A DNA stretch of 5,057 bases from DATARH01 sp046724035 (GCA_046724035.1 JBKOVT010000369.1:1-5057); one strand, 5' to 3'; counted from the first letter of the stretch, positions 1-5,057 are shown. A program made the numbers and translations. Notes: generated by a model from the sequence alone, not told the origin.

Positions 1-201
1 GCAAACGTCGCGGCAGAGCTGCGTCAGCGGGATAAAGACCTTTCTGGAATAGGAGACGAGATTACCGTGGCCGCGGTCGCGCAATGCGGCGGCGACCGGC
101 ATCAGCGCGGCGAGATCGCCGCAATCGGCGAGGGCGAGGGCTTCCCCGGCGAAAAGCCGGGCGCCCGCTTCGGCGCGGGCGAGAAGGGCGGCGAAATTCA
201 C
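1..201 (-). CDS. cofG: Fo synthase, CofG part (N-terminal fragment, runs off window)
   Basis: Only the first 67 codons are present. The residues SYSRKVFIPLTQLCRDVC (50-67) match the CofG signature just before the radical-SAM cluster. C63 and C67 are the first two cysteines of a CX3CX2C motif whose third cysteine would lie at residue 70, outside the window. CofG is a radical SAM enzyme that, with CofH, joins a tyrosine-derived group to 5-amino-6-ribitylaminouracil to make Fo, the deazaflavin core of F420. The start is GTG at 201: an in-frame TGA lies upstream with no ATG between, and GGAGG at 211-215 is well placed. The gene is 92 nt downstream of cofC on the same strand. In many bacteria CofG and CofH are fused (FbiC, roughly 800 residues); whether this is the fused or the single form cannot be seen here. 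Confidence 0.9.
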   Translation of the reverse strand, partial: MNFAALLARAEAGARLFAGEALALADCGDLAALMPVAAALRDRGHGNLVSYSRKVFIPLTQLCRDVC

Positions 202-210
202 AAGACTATC

Positions 211-215
211 CCTCC
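211..215 (-). promoter_or_regulatory. Ribosome binding site that sets the GTG start of cofG
   Basis: The minus strand reads GGAGG nine bases before the GTG at 201. It is the only good Shine-Dalgarno match in the cofC-cofG gap. It supports GTG rather than the internal ATG at codon 34, which would cut into the N-terminal region typical of CofG. Confidence 0.6.
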
Positions 216-293
216 GTGCCGCGGGGGCGGCATCCTTGCGGAAGAACGAGTCCCGCTGGCGGGGGCATCACGCGACGACGGTGTTGTTGTCGC

Positions 294-977
294 CTAGTCT
301 CCCATCCGCCCGATGGCGGTGGCGAGGGTCGGCATGTTATCCGCGAGCCACAGGCCCGCCCGTGTGCGCGATCCGAGACCGGCAAAATGACGGAGATCGT
401 CGGGGTTGTCGATATCCAACGCGATCCCCGGCAGCGGGAGGACGGTCGGGCGGATGCCGCGCGCCTCCGCGGCGGCGAGGTGCGGGAAGAAGCTGTTGTC
501 GCCGAACCGCAACGGCACGGCGTCGGGCGGCGACACGATGATGGCGTTCGAGCCGAGCTCGTCATGCGACGGCGCGATCGTGAAAGCGCGAGCCGGGCGG
601 TGCGCATCCAATAGCCGGGCGATCTCGGCGGCGGTGACAAGCGGGATGTCGCCGGGGACGGTCAGCATGCCGCCAGCGCCGTTTCCGGCGAGGTGGCGGG
701 CGGCGGCGGCGACCGCGCCGGTATGGCCATCCCCGGCGCCGTCTGTCAGCCAATCGAAGCCGTAGCGGGCGGCGAGGCGTTGGGCCGCGGGGTCGCTCGT
801 GACGAGGAGACGGCCGGCCAGTTCATCGGCTTCGGCGAGCGCGGCGAGTACATCCTCGAGCATCGCCAGCATCAAGGCTTGACGCAGTGCGGCAGGAACG
901 GCGGGCGCGAGGCGCTGCTTCGCGGCCGATGTGTCCTTGACCGGCACGACCGCCCAGATGCCCGTCGCACTCTTCAT
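294..977 (-). CDS. cofC: CofC, phospho-acid guanylyltransferase of F420 synthesis
   Basis: A 227-residue protein, the usual CofC length. CofC is a MobA-like nucleotidyltransferase that couples GTP to 2-phospho-L-lactate (or phosphoenolpyruvate or 3-phosphoglycerate in some lineages), giving the activated donor for CofD. Visible landmarks are the N-terminal nucleotide loop VVPVKDTSAAKQRLA (10-24, K14, K20 and R22 conserved in type), LVTSDP (58-63), the metal-site strand LTVPGDIPLV (105-114, D110), APSHDELGSNAI (135-146), FGDNSFFPH (158-166) and LDIDNPDDL (187-195). The open frame extends upstream to 1475, but that part is a shadow of cofD. The real start is the ATG at 977, which shares ATGA with the cofD stop, so translation is probably coupled. 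No clear Shine-Dalgarno precedes it. One oddity is GHTGA (84-88), where I would expect a GLNxA-type motif. Substrate choice cannot be read from the sequence. Confidence 0.93.
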   Translation of the reverse strand: MKSATGIWAVVPVKDTSAAKQRLAPAVPAALRQALMLAMLEDVLAALAEADELAGRLLVTSDPAAQRLAARYGFDWLTDGAGDGHTGAVAAAARHLAGNGAGGMLTVPGDIPLVTAAEIARLLDAHRPARAFTIAPSHDELGSNAIIVSPPDAVPLRFGDNSFFPHLAAAEARGIRPTVLPLPGIALDIDNPDDLRHFAGLGSRTRAGLWLADNMPTLATAIGRMGD

Positions 978-1930
978 TTCGTCACGCGGTCGGCGGCAGC
1001 GAGGACCGTGCGCGCGAGGGCCTCGCGATCGGCGAGGCTCTGCATCAGAGTGCGCGCCAGCACGACCTGAATGTCGAGATCCGCGACCGCAACGGCGTCT
1101 TCCTCGTCGGCGATGTAGAGGTCGAGGAAATCGCGGTAGTGATGTGCGACAGCGGCGGCGTCGACCGGCAGCCCGAGCTCGGCCATCATTTTGGTGGTTG
1201 GGCCCTTGACCGCTTTGCCGCCGATGATCGGCGACACGGCGACGACCGGCGCGGCGCAAGCCCGCAGCGCGGCGCGGATCCCGGGCACGGCGAGGATCGG
1301 GTCGATGCTGATAAACGGGTTGGACGGGCAGATGACGACCGCGCTCAGCCGCGGATCGGCGAGCGCAGCGAGAATATCGGGATAGGGCCGCGCATTGGCG
1401 ACGCCGGCGAATTCGAGGCGGTCGATCACCGGCTCGCAGCGCAATCGCACGAAATAATCCTGGAAATCGAGCCAACCTTCAGCCGTGTGCAGCCGCGTGC
1501 GCACGGGATCGTCCGACGCCGGCAGGAGGCGCGCGGCAATGCCGAGCTTGCGGCGGAAATCGTCTGTGATCGACGACAATTTCTCGCCCGCGCCCAAGCG
1601 GCGCGTGCGCTCGACATGGGTCGCAAGATCGCCGTCGCCGAGGCGAAACCAGGTCGCGCCGCCCAATGCTTCAAGCGCCGCCATAAAGGTCCAGGTCTCG
1701 TTGCGGCGGCCCCAGCCGAGCTCCGGGTTGTCGTTGCCCGACAGCGTGTAGAGCAAGGTGTCGAGATCGGGCGAGATCGCGAGACCGAGATGCTCGAAAT
1801 CATCGCCGGTATTGGCGACGATTGTCAGCGTGCCCGGTGGCAGGATGCGGTAGAGGCCGAGCGCGAGCTTGGCGCCGCCGACGCCGCCCGACAGCGCGAG
1901 CACCGGACGGTTCCCGTTCCTGTCGCTCAT
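974..1930 (-). CDS. cofD: CofD, phospholactate (or analogue) transferase
   Basis: This 318-residue protein matches the CofD/FbiA family end to end. CofD transfers the phospho-acid part of the GDP-linked donor made by CofC onto Fo, giving F420-0 or dehydro-F420-0 and releasing GMP. Clear family motifs occur in order: LSGGVGGAKLALGL (13-26), ANTGDD (39-44), ISPDLDT (52-58), GWGRRNETW (72-80), WFRLGDGDLATH (94-105), FQDYFVR (156-162), CPSNPFISIDPIL (201-213) and SPIIGGKAVKGPTTKMM (233-249). The glycine-rich N-terminal loop and the CPSNP and GGKAVKGP segments are those associated with binding of the two substrates in this family. The ATG at 1930 overlaps the cofE stop by ATGA, and the TGA at 974 overlaps the cofC start the same way, so cofE, cofD and cofC form one coupled unit. 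There is no sign of truncation or frameshift. Confidence 0.97.
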   Translation of the reverse strand: MSDRNGNRPVLALSGGVGGAKLALGLYRILPPGTLTIVANTGDDFEHLGLAISPDLDTLLYTLSGNDNPELGWGRRNETWTFMAALEALGGATWFRLGDGDLATHVERTRRLGAGEKLSSITDDFRRKLGIAARLLPASDDPVRTRLHTAEGWLDFQDYFVRLRCEPVIDRLEFAGVANARPYPDILAALADPRLSAVVICPSNPFISIDPILAVPGIRAALRACAAPVVAVSPIIGGKAVKGPTTKMMAELGLPVDAAAVAHHYRDFLDLYIADEEDAVAVADLDIQVVLARTLMQSLADREALARTVLAAADRVTK

Positions 1931-2694
1931 CGGAAGAGATCGTGCTCAGGCGGCCGGACGATCGCGGCGGCCGGCGCCTCGGGCGCGGTCCAGGAAAGGC
2001 CCCGCACCATAACAATCGGGGTCGCCTCGGCGGCCTGGCCCTGCACGAGCGAGGCGGCGGCGGCGATCTCGTCGGCAAAACCGGTCTCGGTCACCTCGAG
2101 CTTGCGGCCGAACAGATCGGGCTGGCCGCGCCAATCGATGACAGCGGGGAGGGCGGCCGCGCCGATCGCGATCCCGACCGTTCCGCGCCGCCACGGCCGG
2201 CCGAAGCTGTCGCTGATGATGACCGCAACGCGCTTGCCGGTGCGCGCAGCGAGCTGCTGTTGGAGCGCGAGCGCGGAGGCATCGGGGTCGAGCGGCAACA
2301 ACAGGACGCGTTCCTTGCCGTCATCCGGCGCGACATTCGAATGGTCGATGCCGGCATTGGCCATCACGAAACCGAGGCGATGCTCGGCGACGATCAAATT
2401 CGGGCGATGCCGCACGATGCGCCGTGATTCCGAGAGCACGATCTCGACAAAGCGCGGGTCCTTCTCGGTTTCGGCGGCGAGCGCGATGGCGCGCTCGGAG
2501 GGCGTGACGCTCGCGACTTCGACAAAGCGGCCTTCGGATTTCGAGACGATCTTCTGCGCGACGACGATGACATCGTTGTGCTGCAGCGCGATCCCGGTGT
2601 TCTCGCAGGCGGCCAGCGTAATCGCCGCAAGATCGTCGCCCGGCTTTACCATCGGCACGCCGGCGAGCCCCATGATCGTCAGCTGCATCGACAT
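1927..2694 (-). CDS. cofE: CofE, F420-0:gamma-glutamyl ligase (single-domain form)
   Basis: A 255-residue protein, the normal length for free-standing CofE. It adds gamma-linked L-glutamates to F420-0 using GTP and divalent metal. Visible family motifs are MGLAGVPMVKPGDDL (8-22), VVAQKIVSKSEGR (44-56), FVMANAGIDHSN (109-120), LPLDPDAS (133-140), SDSFGRPWR (161-169), WRGQPDLFGR (188-197), VTETGFADE (201-209) and VRGL (230-233). The acidic residues in NAGID and SDSFGR are in the places where the family binds metal. The protein stops at about residue 255, so the nitroreductase-like C-terminal domain of actinobacterial FbiB is absent. The segment RGTVGIAIG (170-178) replaces the QTDVAIG type I associate with archaeal members, and may mark a bacterial subtype. 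ATG at 2694 is the first start after an in-frame TAA at 2707-2709; M3 (2688) and M8 (2673) are alternatives, and no strong ribosome site distinguishes them. It lies 33 nt after fgd. Confidence 0.96.
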   Translation of the reverse strand: MSMQLTIMGLAGVPMVKPGDDLAAITLAACENTGIALQHNDVIVVAQKIVSKSEGRFVEVASVTPSERAIALAAETEKDPRFVEIVLSESRRIVRHRPNLIVAEHRLGFVMANAGIDHSNVAPDDGKERVLLLPLDPDASALALQQQLAARTGKRVAVIISDSFGRPWRRGTVGIAIGAAALPAVIDWRGQPDLFGRKLEVTETGFADEIAAAASLVQGQAAEATPIVMVRGLSWTAPEAPAAAIVRPPEHDLFR

Positions 2695-2727
2695 TCGACG
2701 CTCAGCTTAGGTCCTGGAAGGCTCGCG

Positions 2728-3729
2728 TCACCCGAACGCCTTGCGGAGGCGGGGCAGGACCTGCTCGGCGTAAAGTTTGAGGAAGCGCGCCTGGTCGGGG
2801 CCGGGGGCATGAAAGACGAGGTGACGAAAGCCGAGCTCGACATAAAAGCGGATGCGCTCGACCTGTTCGTCGGGGTCGCTCGAGACGATCCAGCGGCTCG
2901 CGGCGCGGTCGAGCGGCAAGGCGTCGGCGAGGCGCTCCATCTCGACCGGATCCTCGACGCCCGTCTTTTCCTCGGGCGAGAGCGCGAGCGCCGCCCAATG
3001 CCGCGTCAATTCCTTTGCCTGCTGCGCATCGGTGTCGAACGACACCTTGACCTCGATCATGCGCTCGACGGCGTCCTTGGGCCGGCCGGATTTGCCGAGC
3101 CCTTCTTCGACCTTGGCCGTCAGATCGTGATAGAGCTGCGCCGCCTTGCCGCTCGTGCAGATAAAGCCCTCGGCGATCTGGCCGGCCATCGCCGCCGCGA
3201 GCGGGCCCGACGCGGCGACCCAGATCGGCACTTTCTGCTTCGGCTTATCATAGATCGTCGCGCGATCGGTCTTGTAGAACTGGCCCTCGAAGGTGACGCG
3301 GTCCTCGGTCCATAATGTGTTGATCAGCCGGATCGCTTCGCGCAGCCGGTCGCGGCGCTCCTTGGGGCCTGGCCATTGCATCGCGGTCGACGGCACTTCG
3401 TTCAACGACTCGCCGGTGCCGACGCCGAGCACGACGCGGCCCGGGAACATCGCGCCCATCGTGCCAAAGGCCTGCGCGACGATGGAGGGGTGATAGCGGA
3501 AGGTCGGCGTCGCGACGCTGGTGCCGATGGTGATGCGCTTTGTGCTGGCGCCGAGCGCGCCGAGCCAGACGAGCGAGTTCGGCGCATGCCCGTCGGTGTG
3601 CTTCCAGGGCTGGAAATGGTCGCTGACGAACACCGAGTCGAAGCCGACCTCTTCGGCGAGGCGCGAGAAGTCGAGCAATTCGCGCGGGCCGAATTGCTCG
3701 GCCGAGGCCTTGTATCCGAGTTTCAGCAC
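2728..3729 (-). CDS. fgd: F420-dependent glucose-6-phosphate dehydrogenase homologue
   Basis: This 333-residue luciferase-like TIM-barrel protein is similar along its whole length to mycobacterial Fgd1, which oxidises glucose 6-phosphate to 6-phosphogluconolactone and reduces F420. Matching segments include LKLGYKASAEQFGPREL (2-18), SDHFQPWKHTDGHAP (36-50), TSVATPTFRYHP (70-81), LGVGTGESLNE (101-111), GFICTSGK (188-195), MIEVKVSFD (224-232), EDPVEMERLADALP (259-272) and RWIVSSDPDE (279-288). By my alignment from memory, the Fgd1 catalytic and sugar residues are kept (E11, H38, W42, E107, T192), as are the three phosphate-binding residues (K195, K255, R279) and the S71-V72 pair of the cis-peptide. 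The start is GTG: an in-frame TAG directly precedes it, and AAAGGAG sits 6 nt upstream. It lies 22 nt after the LLM gene and 33 nt before cofE. A different sugar 6-phosphate as substrate is possible. Confidence 0.9.
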   Translation of the reverse strand: MLKLGYKASAEQFGPRELLDFSRLAEEVGFDSVFVSDHFQPWKHTDGHAPNSLVWLGALGASTKRITIGTSVATPTFRYHPSIVAQAFGTMGAMFPGRVVLGVGTGESLNEVPSTAMQWPGPKERRDRLREAIRLINTLWTEDRVTFEGQFYKTDRATIYDKPKQKVPIWVAASGPLAAAMAGQIAEGFICTSGKAAQLYHDLTAKVEEGLGKSGRPKDAVERMIEVKVSFDTDAQQAKELTRHWAALALSPEEKTGVEDPVEMERLADALPLDRAASRWIVSSDPDEQVERIRFYVELGFRHLVFHAPGPDQARFLKLYAEQVLPRLRKAFG

Positions 3730-3735
3730 CTATCG

Positions 3736-3742
3736 CTCCTTT
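3736..3742 (-). promoter_or_regulatory. Strong ribosome binding site for the GTG start of fgd
   Basis: The minus strand reads AAAGGAG, six bases before the GTG at 3729. This is the best Shine-Dalgarno match in the window. With the in-frame TAG immediately upstream of the GTG, it fixes the fgd start and predicts a higher translation rate than for the coupled cofE, cofD and cofC genes, which lack clear sites. Confidence 0.75.
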
Positions 3743-3751
3743 GTATTCGAT

Positions 3752-4702
3752 TCACACTTTCGCCAGGACGTCCTCGCGGAGGCGCTTCATGTTGGCGAGG
3801 ACTTCGTCGGCGGTGTTGCCGTCAAAGCTGAAATCCAGATCGGTGACGCCAAGATCGCGCAATGCGCGGATATCGCCGGCCATCGCGTTGTTGTCGCCCG
3901 AGAAGAGACGGCGGTCGCCGTCATCGGCCTTCTCGGGGATGGCTTTGCCGCGCTGCGTCACGCGATAGGCGAGGCCGATTGTCTTTGGGTCGCGGTCGGC
4001 GTCCTTGGCGCGCTTGTGCAGCCGGTCGATCCCGCCCTGAAAGCGCTTCAGCGTATCGAGGCGGAATTTCGGGTTTGTGCCGATCGGATACCAGGCGTCG
4101 CCGAGCCAGGCGGTGCGGCGCAGGGCCGGACCGCTCTCGCCGCCAACCCAGATGGGGACCCGCTTCTGCACCGGGCGCGGCTGAAAGAAGATGTTCGAGA
4201 AATTGGCGTACTTGCCCTTGAACGCCGGGTTCTCCTCGGTCCACAGCACCCGGCACGCCGCGATCGTCTCGTCGGTCACGGCGCCGCGCTCCTCGAAAGC
4301 CTCGGTGCCGATCGCCTCGAATTCCTCCTTGCACCAGCCGACACCGATGCCCCAGGTCAGCCGCCCTTCCGACAAGACATCGATCGTCGCGAGGATCTTC
4401 GCGGTCAGCACCGGCGGGCGATGCGGCACGACCGTCACCGAGGTGACGAGGCGGAGCTTCGAGGTCTTGGCCGCAACAAAGGCGACGGCGGTCAGCTGCT
4501 CGTGGCGGTCGCCGCCGGCGCGGCCGGGGAACTCGCCGGTGTCGGAATAGGGGTATTTCGCCTCCATATCGCGCGGGATCACGACATGGTCGCTCAAGGT
4601 GCAGTAATCGTAGCCCATCGCCTCGCCCTCGCTGACGATGCGGGCGAGGTCCCGCGGATTCGAAAGAGGCCCGCTGACCGGCGCGCCGAACCCGTATTGC
4701 AT
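3752..4702 (-). CDS. LLM-class F420-dependent oxidoreductase, substrate unknown
   Basis: A 316-residue luciferase-like TIM-barrel protein of the type annotated as the Rv2161c-like LLM family (TIGR03619). Family landmarks are SDHVVIP (37-43), LRLVTSVTVVPHRPPVLTAK (83-102), DVLSEGRLTWGIGVGW (108-123), EEFEAIG (126-132), FEERG (136-140), RVLW (151-154), PVQKRVPIWVGGES (177-190) and ALRRTAWLGDAWYP (193-206). The GRLxxGIGVGW turn and the IWVGG strand are the usual cofactor-side parts of this fold. Members of this group generally transfer hydride to or from F420, but the substrate cannot be inferred; FMN use is the alternative. It is the first gene of the block, 22 nt before fgd. The start ATG at 4702 is the first after an in-frame TAG at 4733-4735 and has GGAGAG 5 nt upstream. 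It is only distantly similar to its neighbour Fgd, so it is not a recent tandem duplicate. Confidence 0.85.
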   Translation of the reverse strand: MQYGFGAPVSGPLSNPRDLARIVSEGEAMGYDYCTLSDHVVIPRDMEAKYPYSDTGEFPGRAGGDRHEQLTAVAFVAAKTSKLRLVTSVTVVPHRPPVLTAKILATIDVLSEGRLTWGIGVGWCKEEFEAIGTEAFEERGAVTDETIAACRVLWTEENPAFKGKYANFSNIFFQPRPVQKRVPIWVGGESGPALRRTAWLGDAWYPIGTNPKFRLDTLKRFQGGIDRLHKRAKDADRDPKTIGLAYRVTQRGKAIPEKADDGDRRLFSGDNNAMAGDIRALRDLGVTDLDFSFDGNTADEVLANMKRLREDVLAKV

Positions 4703-4707
4703 CTCCG

Positions 4708-4713
4708 CTCTCC
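4708..4713 (-). promoter_or_regulatory. Ribosome binding site of the first gene in the operon
   Basis: The minus strand reads GGAGAG five bases before the ATG at 4702. It supports this ATG as the start of the LLM oxidoreductase. No other in-frame ATG or GTG lies between it and the upstream stop. Confidence 0.6.
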
Positions 4714-4770
4714 GGAAAATGAGGTCTGCCGCCTAGCCTAGCAGGGCCACGCCGCTTTGGCATTCGCCGG

Positions 4771-4797
4771 ATTATGACGCCAGGCTCCTCGGTCCAA
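4771..4797 (-). promoter_or_regulatory. Possible sigma-70-like promoter of the F420 operon
   Basis: On the minus strand CATAAT (4771-4776) matches five of six bases of the TATAAT -10 box. TTGGAC (4792-4797) lies 15 nt upstream as a poor -35 box at shorter than ideal spacing. Transcription would begin near 4764, giving a leader of about 60 nt. The -10 word is the main support; the -35 call is weak. Confidence 0.25.
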
Positions 4798-4951
4798 TGC
4801 TCGTCAGTCAGACAGGCTCGCGGGCAGGCTGAACTTCGTTGGACACTCTGCGCCAAGAACGGTCACGCTCGCGTGTCGATTTGGACCAATCCGAGAGAGG
4901 CTGCTGTTTGTTCGGGCAGGCGGCATTGGCATCGCGGAGTATCGGCCAACA

Positions 4952-5057
4952 ATGCGCGAGGTAAAAATCAGTCTGACGGGTTGGACACTCGCCGATGCGA
5001 TGGGTGAGCTACGCAAATGGCTTGATCACCACAACTGCGTGCCTGTGAACTTCGACA
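4952..5057 (+). CDS. Small conserved-looking protein, function unknown (5' part, runs off window)
   Basis: The first 35 codons are visible, beginning MREVKISLTGWTLADAM and continuing GELRKWLDHHNCVPVNFD. The pattern looks like real protein: a beta strand (VKISLTG), a helix (TLADAMGELRKWLDHH), then a cysteine and a second strand. It resembles small uncharacterised proteins of under about 100 residues that I recall from alphaproteobacteria, but I cannot name a family with certainty. ATG at 4952 is the only start I found in this frame, and GGAG at 4936-4939 lies 12 nt upstream, which is longer than ideal. It is transcribed away from the F420 operon, and nothing links its job to F420 except shared upstream DNA. 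The overlapping 77-residue and 70-residue frames here are less convincing. Confidence 0.6.
   Translation, partial: MREVKISLTGWTLADAMGELRKWLDHHNCVPVNFD

Larger units (their letters stand above)
4703..4951. promoter_or_regulatory. Divergent intergenic region, probable control region of the F420 operon
   Basis: This 249-bp stretch separates the minus-strand operon from the plus-strand small gene. The open frames inside it on both strands have compositions unlike real proteins. It appears less GC-rich than the genes around it. It contains three TTGGAC words (4792-4797 on the minus strand, 4839-4844 and 4881-4886 on the plus strand), a short symmetric word TTGGACCAA at 4881-4889, and CTAGCCTAG at 4733-4741. 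All promoters for the leftward block should lie here, since no other gap is longer than 92 bp. Confidence 0.6.

Noticed and set aside
218..231. The GC hairpin in the cofC-cofG gap as a transcription terminator
   Set aside because: The stem is only 5 bp and is followed by a ribosome site rather than a run of T, and cofG continues the same pathway.
206..268. A 20-codon minus-strand open frame from an ATG at 268 in the cofC-cofG gap
   Set aside because: It is the tail of a frame that runs through cofC in the wrong phase, has no ribosome site, and its proline/glycine-rich product shows nothing protein-like.
978..1475. A 166-codon upstream extension of the cofC frame
   Set aside because: This part is an out-of-frame reading of cofD with arginine-rich, low-information sequence. 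The CofC family begins at the ATG at 977, which overlaps the cofD stop.
1139..2710. A 523-codon plus-strand open frame opposite cofD and cofE
   Set aside because: It lies antisense to two proteins with full family motifs, its translation is rich in Arg, Ala and Gly with no recognisable domain, and such frames are expected opposite GC-rich genes.
2695..2727. GACGC and GCGTC facing each other around the fgd-cofE junction as a regulatory hairpin
   Set aside because: A 5-bp stem with a loop of more than 20 nt is expected by chance in DNA of this composition.
3521..4741. A 406-codon plus-strand open frame opposite the LLM gene and the start of fgd
   Set aside because: Antisense shadow of well-supported genes; no motifs, and it crosses a gene boundary in the operon.
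4781..4830. Three CAGGCT copies (4781, 4813, 4825) as a repeat array
   Set aside because: Spacing is irregular and flanks differ; six-base matches are too short to support an iteron or CRISPR-type array.
4774..5007. A 77-codon plus-strand frame and, at 4804-5016, a 70-codon minus-strand frame
   Set aside because: They overlap each other and the better-looking small gene at 4952; their compositions look random and neither has a good ribosome site.

Overview
The window is a GC-rich, densely packed stretch carrying one minus-strand gene block for the deazaflavin cofactor F420. It holds genes that build the cofactor and genes for enzymes that probably use it. Reading in the direction of transcription (right to left), the order is: a luciferase-like (LLM) F420-dependent oxidoreductase of unknown substrate (4702-3752), an F420-dependent glucose-6-phosphate dehydrogenase homologue (fgd, 3729-2728), cofE (2694-1927), cofD (1930-974), cofC (977-294), and the start of cofG or a fused cofGH/fbiC gene (201 to beyond position 1). 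Gaps are 22 and 33 nt, then two 4-nt ATGA overlaps, then 92 nt. This is the picture of a single operon.

The pathway fits together. CofG (with CofH, not seen here) makes the deazaflavin Fo. CofC activates a three-carbon phospho-acid with GTP. CofD transfers the phospho-acid part to Fo to give F420-0 or a relative. CofE adds the glutamate tail. Fgd would reduce F420 with glucose 6-phosphate, and the LLM enzyme could spend the F420H2 on an unknown substrate.

The cofE gene is free-standing and lacks the C-terminal nitroreductase-like domain of actinobacterial FbiB. Together with the gene order and the high GC content, this argues against a mycobacterium-like source and suggests a proteobacterium, most likely an alphaproteobacterium. 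That assignment is inference from gene architecture and the look of the proteins, not from a marker gene.

At the right edge, 4703-4951 is a 249-bp non-coding region between divergent genes and is where the operon promoter should lie. A plus-strand gene for a small unrecognised protein begins at about 4952 and leaves the window. No RNA genes, mobile elements, CRISPR arrays or convincing terminators are visible. The many long open frames on the plus strand opposite the operon are GC-driven antisense shadows. I do not see an obviously new system. The points most worth a second look are an Fgd with a complete sugar-phosphate site in this setting, the unresolved starter unit of the cofactor, the orphan LLM enzyme that leads the operon, and a cluster of TTGGAC words in the divergent region.
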